Shown here one piece after another: positions 50,163 to 61,497 of a DNA stretch of 64,000 nt; positions within the stretch are counted from its first letter, which is position 1, and each line of letters starts with the position of its first letter. The notes under the pieces are model-generated. The model worked only from the letters and a program-made list of their open reading frames with translations, did no database searches and had not been told where the DNA came from. The position numbers and the translations under genes are program-made. Source of the DNA: Diphasiastrum complanatum (Eukaryota; Streptophyta; Lycopodiopsida; Lycopodiales; Lycopodiaceae); the NCBI GenBank assembly GCA_029204225.1, contig CM055111.1, forward strand, positions 44,555,815 to 44,619,814. The letters are read 5' to 3'.

Positions 50163-50176
50163 TGGTATCAGAGCCA
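50163..50176 (+). other. Chromovirus primer binding site
   Basis: TGGTATCAGAGCCA (initiator tRNA-Met complement) lies one base after the LTR. Confidence 0.92.
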
Positions 50177-50970
50177 TCTCCATCCTAGGGAGTTCAGGAC
50201 AGTAGTAGAGAAAGCTATCAGAAGATAGGAAGTGTTTCTCAGATTCTCAGAGAGGAATAGAGGAGGAGGATCGCTGTAGGAGCAGCCTTCAAACTTCTGA
50301 TTTCCACTGAGAAATCACAGTAGCAAGGAGTCAGATTCCAAGTGTAGGTAACTCGCTGAAAAAAAAAAAACAGCTGTTTCTCACTGAGTTCAGAGGATTC
50401 TCTATAGTTTTCCCAGCGAAATTAGAGTAGGAAGAAGCCAGCACCTCCATCGCTGTACAGTCAGAGACCTACATCCGATTTCCAGGGAAAAAGTTACTGG
50501 TTCTCAGCGAGTTTGAAGCCAAAAAAGAGGAACAGGGCCAGCGCTGCCAGTACTTCTGAAAATCTGGTTTTTCAACAAGTTTTTGGGCCCCAACGTCAGA
50601 GATTTGGAGCAAGAGGATTCCTACCAGATCAGCGAGTAGGAGACTTCTGAAATTTCAGAATTCAGAAGGGTTTTTGGACTTCAGATTTGCCTTTTTGTGG
50701 ACAAGTTGGATTGCAATCAGACCAGCGAGCTACTATCCTCAAAAAACCGGGAAATTTAGCACCGTTTTGAAGCCTCAAACTGGCATTTTTCGGAACAGCA
50801 GGTCTGAAATTTTGGGGAAAAGAGCTGAAAGGGTTCCTCTTCATTCTTTCTTTGGAATTACAGTCTTCAGAAACAGCTAAGTCATCTTTCCTTTCCCTTG
50901 TACAGTTGTAAATTAGTCTTTTAGACTTTTTTCCTTCAGAAGTTAAGGTAGCTCTCTTTCAGTTTCGAAG
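50177..50970 (+). other. Chromovirus 5' leader
   Basis: About 790 bp of untranslated leader between primer site and gag ATG. No ORF of note. Confidence 0.75.
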
Positions 50971-53900
50971 ATGACCACTCCTCAGGGACCTGATCAACCC
51001 CAGGAGAGAGGCTTCGACGAACTTGAAACAGAAGCCTTGGCTTACAGAAAAGGGAAGGAACCCATGGAAGTAGAAGAACAGGAACAGTTCGCCGAAGAAC
51101 TCGACGAACTGGTTACCAAGGAGCAGTTCCTCCAATTGGTAACAGAAGTGGATGAACTGAAGCTGGCATTAGCCAATTTCAAGTCCAGTGTGGACGACTC
51201 GTTCGCTGAACTCAAAAACTTGATTTTGAGCTCCGCGAAAGGAAGCCTTCCCTCCATTTCTCAGTTATCCCCTTCTCCACTTCCATCAGTTTCGGGTGAG
51301 ACTTTACGGTCTCACCCCAGTGTTTTTAAAGATTTAAAGCCTCCTACTTTTAATGGGGAAGAGAAGGATAGAAATGCAGATATTCTACAAACCTTCCTCG
51401 GCAAATGGAAGAACATTCATGCTCTTAAACAGACCCCTGACCATTTGCAAGCAATTGAGGCCAGTCTTTCTTTAGGGCCTATGGCCTATAAGTGGTGGTT
51501 AAATCTCCAGGAGACTGGGCAGACTCCCCGGTCATGGAAAGCTTTGGAAGAAGCTTTCCTAAGAGAATTTCTACCAGAGAATGAACTTGATAGAGCCTGG
51601 GAAGCCTGGGAAAGAACAGTAATGGACAAGTCCCTCATCCAATATATCTCGCAGTATCGAGAAGCAATTTTAAAGATTAAAAATATGGATGACTATCAAA
51701 AAATCAGGGGATTTGTCCGTGGCCTCAAAGATGAATATAAAGTAGAGGTCCAGAGAAACTCGCCTACTACCCTTGAGCAAGCTCTCAGATATGCTCAAAT
51801 CTATGATGATTCAGTGGGTAGGAAGAGAGCGAGACAACAACCACTTTCTGAGCAGCTTCCTCAGAAAGACTTTCAATTTAAAAAGAAATTTTTAAAAAGA
51901 AAGAAAGAAGATAAATTTAAAGGTGAAGCTCCTCAGAAACGCCCTTCACTCATACAGCCCTTAAAACCAGATGATTTTGAGAAAGCCAAACAAGAACGTT
52001 TGTGCTTTGTGTGTATGGGCAAGGGACACACAGTCAGACAGTGTCCCAAGGGGCCTTTCACTAAAAAAGATAAAAAACAAGTTCATCTTGTTCAGACTGT
52101 ATGTTTCCCCAGTGACTCGGCAGCTTCCGAGATCAAAGTGTATCATGAAGATCATGAACACTGTTGCCAGCTGACCTCTGCAATGCTAGCGAGACCCTTC
52201 AGCTTTGGGCCGCATGACCTAGTACGTATGCATGGGAAAGTTGGTAACCAGTCAGTAAGAGTCATGGTTGATGATGGGGCAACCCATAATTTCATCAACC
52301 ACACCCTGGTTAAAAAGCTTAAACTACCAGAAGTACCTAGTCAGCATAGGTACATAGTTTCATTAGCTAAGGGTGAAGATAAAAAAATATGGGAAACTAT
52401 GGTAAGTAAGTTAAATCTTGGTATTCAGGCGTACCAAGATGAAATAAACTTTCAGATAATGCACCTGGATCGAACAGACATTGTTCTCGGGAGAGATTGG
52501 CTCTACAGTTTAGGACCTTCCCTCCACAGAAACTATCAGGAGAACACCCTCAGCTTTCAGCATAAAGGCCGAGAGATCCAGTTGCATGGGGAGCATCATG
52601 TCCCCAACAGCCCTATGGTCTGCAGTTCAGAACTCTGTCAGCTAATCGGAGACGAAGACCATCAGGTATTCTTATGTGACTTTCAGTTTATTCCTGAAAT
52701 TTCTATTTCCAGTTCTATTCAGCAGAAAATCAGTAAATTAGAAACTTTATTGTCTAAATTTAAAGATGTTTTTCCTGAAGATTTGCCACATGGTTTACCA
52801 CCTAGCAGAGAGGTAGATCATGTAATAAACCTAGTACCAGGTACAGCACCTGTTTCTAAACCTCCGTATCGGGTCAGCCGAACAGAGGATGAGGAAATAA
52901 CTAGGCAGTTAACAGACTATCTTGGGAATGGCCAAATTCAGACCAGTAGTTCACCATGGGCCTCACCAGTCCTATTGGTGAAAAAGAAGGAGGGGTCTAT
53001 GCGTCTTTGCGAAGATTACAGAGCCCTCAATAAAGTCACAATTAAGAATAAATACCCTATGCCTCGGGCAGACGAGTTGTTTGATCAACTCGACGGGGCT
53101 AAGTTTTTCAGCAAAATAGACCTTAGATCGGGATATCATCAAGTCCGTATAAGATCGGAAGATGTCTCGAAAACAGCTTTTAGGACTCGTCACGGTCATT
53201 ATGAGTTTAAGGTGATGCCATTTGGGCTCACAAATGCTCCAGCTACCTTTATGACCTTGATGAATAGTGTCCTCAGACCATACTTGGGTAAATTTGTAGT
53301 CGTATTTTTAGATGACATCCTCGTTTACAGTAAAACCAGGAAGGAGCATCTAAAACACCTCAGAAAGGTGTTTCGACTGCTCAGAAAGCATAAGCTTTAT
53401 GCTAAACAATCCAAGTGTGAATTCTTCGTTGAAGAAGTAGCATATTTGGGTCACATTATCTCTTTAGATGGGATTAAGATGGACCCAAATAAGGTTAAAG
53501 CCATACTCAGTTGGCTGAGACCTCAGAATATTTTGGAACTTCAAATCTTTCTTGGTCTGGCGGGATATTACAGACGATTTGTCAAGGAATATGCTCAGAC
53601 AGCAGTCCCTATGACAAATCTCCTTAAGGGGAAGGGAAAGGAGTTCATTTGGGAGTCCGCACAACAGGAGAGCTTTGATGCTCTCAAAACAGCCTTAGCT
53701 ACAGCACCAGTCTTAAAAGTCGTCGACCCCAATCAGCCATTTGTGGTCGAAACAGATGCTAGCGACTTTGCAGTAGGCGCTGTGCTAACTCAGGGTGGAC
53801 GACCAGTTGCGTTCGAGAGTAAAAAACTCGAGCCAGCTCAGACTAGGTACAGTGCCTATGAAAAGGAACTCTTTTCTATAGTCCATGCCCTTAAGACTTG

Positions 53901-55749
53901 AAGGCATTATTTGTATGGTGCCAACTTTGAGGTCCTGACAGACCATGAGAGTCTCAGATACCTTTGCAATCAACCTGAGCTTAGAGGTCGGAAAGCTCGT
54001 TGGGCAGAGTTGATGCAAGAGTTTGACATGTCTATCAGATATAGGCGTGGAAAATTCAATACAGTAGCAGATGCCCTTAGCAGAATGCCTATGATAAACG
54101 AGCTGAGTTTTACTCAGATTCGTAATGAGTTACTCGAGTCCTTGAGAGGGAAATGCCAGCATGATGCATTCTTCTCTATTATCTGGAACGCGGTCCAGAA
54201 CAGACAGTTACAGACTCCAGAACCAGTTCCCGGGGCTGGTGCCAGTTCATCCAAGAATACGGCAGCTTCCGTTGAGGATGATGATGAGTCCGAGTATACG
54301 TCGTCAGATGACGTTGAGGATTCTGAGCCTGTATTACCCAAGCAAACCCCAGTGGTTGAGGGTCAGTTGACTCAAGGATTCAAATGGAAACAGTATTCCA
54401 TTCAGGATGAGTACTTGCTCTATAGAGATAGAGTATGTGTCCCCAATTCAGAGGATTATAGGCAGCAGGTCCTATATGAATGTCATGACAATCCTAGCGC
54501 GGGACACCCAGGCATACAGAAGACCTATGAGCTTCTTCGTAGGCAATTTTTTTGGCCCAGTATGAAAAAGGACGTCCACCAGTATGTAACCAGTTGCCAG
54601 AAATGTCAAGTAAATAAAGCAGAGCGTTTAAAGGCAGGAGGGTTGTTGCATCCCTTAGAAATACCAGCTGGTAAATGGGAGAGTATCTCCATGGATTTTA
54701 TAGTAGGCCTGCCTAAAACCCAAAAGGGTAATGACGCTATATGGGTCACAGTTGACCGTCTGACCAAAATGGCTCATTTTATTCCGACCAAAACAACCGT
54801 TAGAGCTCCAGAGTTAGCGAGGTTGTTTGTAGACGGGCTATTTAAATTGTACGGTCTACCTTCCGGCATAGTCAGCGATCGGGACAGTAAGTTTACTGGA
54901 AATTTTTGGAGGGCAGTATTCCATCATCTCCATACTAAACTTAATATGAGTACCACCGACCATCCACAGACGGACGGTCAAACAGAAAGGGTAAATCAAG
55001 TGCTGGAGGATATGCTTCGTGCATACCTCAGCAAGAGGCAGACTAATTGGGAGGAGTATCTCTCGATATTAGAATTTGCTTACAACAGTACCAAACATTG
55101 AGCTACGGGATACAGCCCATTTATGCTGATGTACGGTTTTCAGCCACGCTCACCCACAGCTGTAGGGTTTAAACAAGAAAAAGTTGAAGCAGCCAGAAAC
55201 TTTTTAGAAGACCTAAACCAGATGATAGAACATGCTAAGCGTAGCATTAGACAATCCCAGGATCGAGCCAGGCATTATGCAAATCCACACAGACGGGATG
55301 TGCAGTTCTCCACTGGTGAGAAAGTCTACTTGAGAGTCCCAGTTGACTCTAAAACCCTCAAATCAGGAGTGTGTGCTAAGTTGTCTCCAAGGTATTGTGG
55401 TCCCTTTACCATCAGTAGGAGACTAGGCGAGGTCACCTATGAACTAGAACTCCCACACAGCAGTAAGGTTTTTCCAGTCTTTCATGTAAGTCAGTTACGA
55501 AAAGCCTTAACCAGATCAGACAATCTGGTAGGGGACAGTGTTCTAGTTCTCCCATTGGATCCTCAACAACCTCCACATGAACCAGAGGAAATTCTTGATA
55601 GTAGAGAGACGCAGACTCGTCATACTCTATACCGAGAATATCTGGTTAAGTGGAATGATCAGCCTGTTGAGAATGCCACTTGGGAAAGAGGCAGCGTCCT
55701 TCGCAAGATTTTTCCAGACTTTGTCTTAGAGGACCAAGACGGTTCTTAA
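50971..55749 (+). pseudogene. Chromovirus gag-pol polyprotein, two in-frame TGA codons
   Basis: The ATG at 50971 opens a single 1,592-codon frame. Gag: an acidic coiled-coil N-terminus, then a retrotransposon gag core (about residues 125-270), then the knuckle [14 protein letters not shown] (345-358). Protease: [11 protein letters not shown] with D-D-G (434-436) where D-S/T-G is usual. [48 protein letters not shown], catalytic FLDD (779-782). RNase [20 protein letters not shown] at codon 977 (53899), where Trp is expected. Integrase: H-H-C-C finger and VSDRDSKFTG, DHPQTDGQTERVNQVLEDML. TGA at codon 1377 (55099). Chromodomain: LYREYLVKWNDQPVENATWE (about 1541-1585). The stops lie in conserved segments, so they are mutations, not recoding signals. 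Confidence 0.96.
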
Positions 55750-55760
55750 GGGGGAGGGAG
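55748..55760 (+). other. Chromovirus polypurine tract
   Basis: AAGGGGGAGGGAG directly abuts the 3' LTR. Confidence 0.9.
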
Positions 55761-56118
55761 TGTTACGAGCTCGTAACTAGTGCCGAACCCTAGAGAACAC
55801 AGATAGGTCAGATACCACAGTCAGGGTCGTGTCCAGCGTACATGACCAACAGGGCAAGACAGTGTGAGTAGTGTGCCCCAGCACGGTCCATAGCTATGGC
55901 CGGCCTAACACAGCCTAGGGACCCTGTCAGCAGGATAGGGCCCCCAGTTGGGTCCCGACGTGCAGTCGGCCACGTCAGTGCCACGTGGCCGACACTTGGC
56001 AGTTGCATGCTACCAGTCCTCACACTGGGCTAGGAGGGGCTTACTCTATATCAGGGAGTAGGCAAGGTTGGGTGGATCAGTTAGTGTTTGCCCTACTGTG
56101 GTGTTAGGATCTATTACA
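55761..56118 (+). repeat. Chromovirus 3' LTR
   Basis: 358 bp, 355 of 358 identical to the 5' LTR. The target duplication GTCCT follows. Confidence 0.97.
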
Positions 56119-57055
56119 GTCCTTGTATGGGAGCAGAGGCGAGGGAAGCATCAGAGGCTAGGGGAATGGGAAGTTCAGTGCGAACAGCAGCAGGGGGTGG
56201 AAGCGCAGCTGACGAGGTATGCCTAGTACGACGTCGTGACGCGGAAGGCGAGTCAGGAATTACGATTTCGCTGCGTGGACGATGACGACTATGAGAACTT
56301 GAGGCCTGGTGAGATGACTCGGCTGGTGCTTCTTCGTAAACCGAAAGCATAGAATCCAGGTGGAAGCCATGGATTTTGTTTTCTAAGTGAGAAGCGGCTA
56401 AGAGGGACAATAGAGAGCCAGCGGCGAACTGCTGCTTTGTATTGGCCTTAATAGCTCGCTTGAGCTCACCAGAAACAGTCTTGAACCAGTTATAAGGTTC
56501 AAGAGGGGCTTTGGCCAACTTGATGTGGGACTCCACTATCCTGTGAAGGATTTGAGATGTGATGCGGTCTTTCCTGAGGTTGCCAACCATCAGGAAATGA
56601 TTCAACAATTGGGCAGCGGCGTGGATGGAAGGCTCAGTGATGGCTTCCAGAAGGTAACCATCATTAGTCCAATGCAGATCGTTGGTGAGGTCAATGTATG
56701 GCTTGATGGCCTGTTTGGCGTGCTTGTGATTGGGTGAGGCGTGCGTACCGGATGAGATTCCTATAGCTGCAAGGGCGGCCTCAGTGACGCGCACCTTGTG
56801 TGTGGCTCCTTGGAAGGTGATGTAAAACTTGGATTTCTCTTCCTTCCACGTACTGAAGGCAAGAGTGATGAAATCCATATTGATGCGTCCCGAAAAGGCT
56901 CTCTCATGAATACCCATTGTAGTAAGTAGAGGCTCCGCAAGGGTCATCCACTGAGTGACCATGCTTGTGCTAGGAAGAATCATGATGTCCGTTGCAGATG
57001 GGACATCACGATGGATAGTATAGCGCGGAGACTGGGAAGTATCGGTAGAAGACAT
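56119..57055 (-). pseudogene. ORF3 of the large element, N-terminal third
   Basis: The only in-frame ATG near the start is at 57055 (MSSTDTSQSPRYTIHRDVPS); the frame is open further up to about 57133 but without ATG. The product has a roughly 230-residue mainly helical region (TQWMTLAEPLLTTMGIHERA, FSTWKEEKSKFYITFQGATH, HWTNDGYLLEAITEPSIHAA, NWFKTVSGELKRAIKANTKQ). A Ser/Arg/His-rich stretch and an Ala/Pro-rich linker follow, running into the insertion site. The helical part is faintly like plant transposon-associated ORFs of unknown function. I cannot assign a family. Confidence 0.7.
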
Positions 57056-57133
57056 GATGATCAGAAAGGAATTATAACCGTGTGAGAATGTATCAGAAGG
57101 CAATGCAGGAAATTTGGAAGGCTTTGGTCGCAA

Positions 57134-57869
57134 GAAAAATTCGCAAGAGCTTCGCTAGCACAAGTGAGGAATGAATCGAATTCAGCCAACTTAAAGGTGA
57201 ATTTGGTGGGTCCATTACACTGAATAGTAGTTGGGCTGATCAGTTCTGAACAAAAATTTGCAGGCATGTACAGTACTGTAACAAAAGGCTATAAAAATCT
57301 CGGCGAAGGTTTCTAGGGATCTGAACCTATCAGGCGAACGTTTTCCAGGGCTGGCGAAGGATGAACCTTCGCCCAAGAGGGTCCTTCGCCCAGGTACTGT
57401 CGTAAATGCTTTTTTTCACAATCTGAACCTATGGACAACCTAATTTTGACATTTTAAGATCATCTAGCAGGTCGGCAAAGGTTCATAATGACGTTATGAT
57501 GCTCGGCGAAGGTTCCCAAAATGGCATATCACTGAACATTCGCCTGACTCAAAAATTGAATTTTCTCTTGTAGAAACCTTCGCCCACCTCAATTTAGATA
57601 AATCAAGGGTGGATGTACGGTCTGAGAGCTCAACGAAGGTTTCTGATACTGTATTGGCCAAATCGGCCCAAAACAGTGATTTTCTAAGTCATTTTCCATA
57701 AAAATATTGTGCTTCCGTTTCCTTATGCTGATGACTTCCTGACTTTTGCTCATCAGTCTTTCCTTATTTTTTTTAATTTTTTTTCAACTGTCTTTTTCCA
57801 AAAAAAGTCAGCAAATTAAATACTGAAAACAAAAATTGAAAACAAATAAAATGAAAAAATATATTGAGA
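57134..57869 (-). other. Spacer between pol and ORF3, rich in GGCGAAGGTT motifs
   Basis: This is non-coding, AT-rich sequence. Between about 57299 and 57645 it holds roughly ten forms of GGCGAAGGTT or its complement. Together with the similar stretch upstream of gag it suggests a leader-like function for ORF3. Confidence 0.7.
57299..57645. repeat. Dispersed GGCGAAGGTT motif cluster A
   Basis: Forward forms lie near 57301, 57333, 57353, 57472, 57504 and 57631. Reverse forms (AACCTTCGCC) lie near 57364, 57382, 57537 and 57576. Spacing is irregular and both orientations occur. Confidence 0.85.
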
Positions 57870-58230
57870 TCAGGCTTGCTGAACTGGCGGAGCAGGCTGC
57901 CGAAACTTGCGTAATCGGCTGCCATTTACCGGAGTATCAAGTCGTTTCCCATCCAAGTGCTCAAGAATTACTGTGTCATAGTTCAGGATTTCCTTCACTT
58001 TATACAGGCCTTCCCCAATAAACTTCAACTTACCCTTGATCAGCTTGGTTTTGTACATCAATGCAAGATCTCCTGCTTCCAGATCTTTCTTATGCAATCG
58101 CCGATCGTGCCATGCCTTGCGGCGGGCTTTCTCTGCTGCTAAGGCATGAACTGCCATCAATCGGGTTTCACATAATTTGTGCAACGCATCGTGGCGAAGT
58201 TGTCCTTATAAAGCATAGGCCACCAACAAC
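57870..58230 (-). pseudogene. Integrase C-terminal part of the large element
   Basis: The minus frame reads LRHDALHKLCETRLMAVHAL, WHDRRLHKKDLEAGDLALMY, KTKLIKGKLKFIGEGLYKVK and TVILEHLDGK, the usual Tat/Athila integrase C-terminus (KLKGKLKFKG.GPFKVKE). A TAA lies near 58208. The DDE core that should precede it is missing. Confidence 0.8.
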
Positions 58231-59010
58231 CGGATCCAATACTGCGTTCTCCAGATTGGACATTAGAGTTTCATGTTCATACGGACGCCTCAAAATACGC
58301 CATTGGACCAGTTTTGACGCAGCCAGGTGACTATAAGAAGGATTATCCTATACAATTTGCAAGCAGACAACTTACAGATCCAGAGAAGAATTATTCAACA
58401 ACAAAACGTGAAGCGCTAGCCATGATTTTTTCTGTTCGGAAATTTCGTCACTATCTCATGGAAACGCACTTTGCCTTTTATACGGTTTAGCAAGGTTTTG
58501 GAGGAGTTACTAATTCTAGAGCATGCTGATTGTTTTCTACTCAACAATCAAGTAGATAAGACGTGTAATACTGGACGTATTGCAGAATGGTTATTATTAT
58601 TGACTGAATTTGACTTTCGAATCGTGGTCAGAAAGGGGAAGCAACATTATCTAGCCGATCACGTTTCACGAATTGAATCCGCACCAGTTAATACTGAAGT
58701 GGATGATGAACTGCCAGATGCTGCATTGTTCTATGTTGAAGCAGTTCCTGAGTGGGCGGCAGATATTGTTGAGTACCTGATGCTAGGACAACCGAATGAC
58801 TCTTTGACAAAAGTACAGAAAAGACAATTGATTCATAAGGCTCAACCTTATCAATTAATTGCAGGACAAATGTATCGTCATGGATCAGATATTATTTTAC
58901 GAAGATGTGTTTTATCGCATGAAGTACCAGATCTAATCATGTTTTCACATGATGGCATGGGTGGAGGACACTTCTCTACAGATATTACTGTTCGCAAACT
59001 GCTGAAGATA
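58230..59010 (+). pseudogene. Inverted RNase H and integrase N-terminus
   Basis: This block reads on the plus strand although the rest of pol is minus. RNase H: LRSPDWTLEFHVHTDASKYA, DYPIQFASRQLTDPEKNYST, REALAMIFSVRKFRHYLMET (58242-58480). After a TAG near 58488 and disturbed sequence, TGRIAEWLLLLTEFDFRIVV and GKQHYLADHVSRIES follow. Then the integrase start GQMYRHGSDIILRRCVLSHE and GGGHFSTDITVRKLLKI (to about 59008). The left breakpoint falls at the RNase H start, and the right one joins integrase to the RT-RNase H connection. Confidence 0.88.
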
Positions 59011-61497
59011 ATGCTTTTTTTAACTTTTCAAAGGCTTCTAACGCCTCTACTGTCCAAATAGGAACAATAGTTAATTTGTATATAGGTCGTGCTAAATCCG
59101 CAAAGAAGATAATAAACATTCGATAGTAGTTCGCATGACCCATAAACACATAAACTCCTCGAATTGTTGCTGGCGGTGGCAATTCCACAATAACTTTGAT
59201 CTTTCAGTAATCGGTGGCAATACCATGTCTTGATATCACATGTCCAAGCACCACTCTGTGAGAAACCCATATCTGGCATTTTCTGGATTTAGAGAAATCT
59301 GATATTTGCGACATCTTTCAAAGACTTTCTCCAATCGATCCAGGTGGTCTGTATCTGTACTATGATCTCCCAAGTCGTCCAAGTAAATTTCAAGGAATTT
59401 CTGCAGATAATCTTTAAAGGCAAACTGCATTACCCTTTGGAATGAACTTGGTGCATTACAGAGTCCAAACGGCATTACTTTGTAAGCATAGGTGCCCCAT
59501 TCTGTTGCAAAAGCAGTTTTGTGGCGATCGGCAGGTGCAATCTTAACCTGGTTGTAACCACTAAATCCATCCAAGAAACTATAAGCTTCCGCTCCAGCAA
59601 GGCGATCCAAAATGCTTTCAGTAAAAGGTAACGAAAAGTGATTCTTCCGTGTCACTTTATTCAATGCTTTGAGATTCACACAGATTCGCAATTTCCCATT
59701 TTTCTTAGGAACAATGACAATCGGTGAAATCCATTCGGTATGCTTGATCTCATAAATGAAATCGGCGTCAAGCAATCTCTGAAGTTCTTTCTTTATCAGA
59801 TCTGCCACATTAGGATTACAGCGATAGAACTTTGTAACCTTTGGTACTGCATCAGGTACTAAAGATATGGTATGTTCAATGACTGATGTCGGAATACCCT
59901 TCAAATCTTGATAAGTCCATGCAAAACAATCTTGATACTTAATAAGTAGCAAACGGAGTGCTTGATACTGTTTAGGAGTAAGTTGTGATCCCACTTGTAC
60001 AATCTTTTCTGGTTCTCCTGGTTCTGCAAGATTCATTGGCTGCGTCCTAGCAAGGCCATCGTAAACCTCTTTAGATTCCGGCATGTGTTCTTCAGGTTCA
60101 CGATGTGCTTTAGGTAACATAATAACCACATCATCCAGTGTATAACGTTTAACATGCTCTAGCATATCATGTTGGACTACAATTGCTTGTTCTTTTTCGA
60201 AAGGACTTGTCTTGGATCTTCGTTTAGTCTTCTTACCAGGAATTGATCGTGGAGGTGATGACTTTCGGGATGATAAATCTTTCTTCTCAGATGAAGACTT
60301 CCTAGACGATGATGTCTTGCTGGAGATCTGACTTGAAGAATCATTCTTGACTTTTCCTTTGTCTTTATCCAATAGAGGTGGCACTTCCTTTAAATCAAAC
60401 TTTTGAGGGGGATTTTCCCATTTCAGGACCGTATTATAATGTTGCTTTGTTTGTTTCTTCGTCATCGAACCTGTCATCCTGTCTCCCTTCAATATAACTG
60501 CTTTGGGCGATTTGATTGTTGGTTCATCAGGAACATTACGCACTCCAAATCTGGTCGGATCCATATGATGTAGAATCTGTTCATCCGTAAGTTCTGCATT
60601 GCCATCATAAGTTAAGGCATGGCTCATTGGTGTGAGATCATCTTCGATTGGATCTGGTATAGGTTCCGTTGATATCCAGGCTACATTCAGCACATTTAGT
60701 GGAAACGTGATTGGCGTATCCAAAGTTCGATCTAACAAGGAAATCTCGCTCATCTCTGATTGACTATCTTGTTGACACATATATCCTGCTGTACAATCAA
60801 TTGTTGCAAGAGCTTCGTTCCAATTGACAGTATCCGTTTGAGAATCGTAGTGAACTCCCAATTTTTTCTTTGGTCGATCACAAGTGTGATCCGTTGTTGA
60901 TGAATCGTCATCCGCTTTTTGAACCACTGGCTTGACAGTCCAAGTCGTAGGATCAATTTTAACTGCACGTTCACGATTTTCAAAAGTGATTTTGCCGGTA
61001 CCCCAGTTATGAATTACTTGCGCAACTCGTAACCATGGACGTCCTACGAGAACTCGGTAGACATTTGGTGCTTCTGGTAAGTCCATCACGACGAAAGTAA
61101 TGATGAACTGTACTCCTACAATCTTGACAGGTATATCTTCCACCATTCCTCGTGGACGAACCGTCGTTTGATCAGCTAGCTTAATAGCAAAAGTAGCAGG
61201 CTTAATCTTTGTAAGGCCCCATTTTGTACATAGCTTTGTAGAAATCAGGTTAACTCCTGAACCGCCGTCTATCACGGCTGCTTCTTTAAAAAATTGTCTA
61301 TGTTGTATTGGCAAAGTGATATTCTTTTGTTCACTTTCCCAAGCTGCTCCAACATGTAGTACATCGTTAGATTCTTCAAATCCAACACAAAAGAGCGGCT
61401 CCTGATGGTCTTCTGATTCTTCTTGAGCTAACTTTTGCGCTAAGACTTCTTTTGCTTTTGGCACCAACTTTATCTTGATATCTTCGTTTTTCTGCAT
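59010..61497 (-). pseudogene. Protease and RT of the large Tat/Athila-like element
   Basis: 61497-59236 is open. The protease is AAVIDGGSGVNLISTKLC (D-G-G in place of D-S/T-G), with GVQFIITFVVMDLPEAPNVY and LVGRPWLR. A long Ser/Lys-rich linker follows. RT: SPIVIVPKKNGKLRICVNLK, NHFSLPFTESILDRLAG, SFLDGFSGYNQVKIAP, VMPFGLCNAPSSFQRVM, catalytic YLDD near 59380. A frameshift near 59262 moves the rest (LPPPATIRGVYVFMGHANYY, EALEAFEKLKKALSS) to another frame, with a TGA near 59209. The pattern RKNHFSLPF/DGFSGYNQ/FGLCNAPSSFQR is of the Tat/Athila type. Confidence 0.9.

Larger units (their letters stand above)
49804..56118 (+). mobile_element. Ty3/Gypsy chromovirus, complete, recent, nested in ORF3
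   Basis: The LTRs are 358 bp each (49804-50161, 55761-56118) and differ at three positions. The 5-bp target duplication is GTCCT (49799-49803, 56119-56123). It has a Met-tRNA primer site, a leader of about 800 bp, one long gag-pol frame ending in a chromodomain, and a polypurine tract. Removing it reconnects the flanking minus-strand ORF3 in frame, which proves the insertion site. Two TGA codons interrupt gag-pol. Plant chromoviruses use the integrase chromodomain to steer integration to particular chromatin. Confidence 0.97.

Noticed and set aside
49804-56118. Treating the chromovirus and the minus-strand gag-pol as one element
   Set aside because: They have opposite strands, different RT types and separate boundaries. 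The target duplication shows the chromovirus is an insertion.
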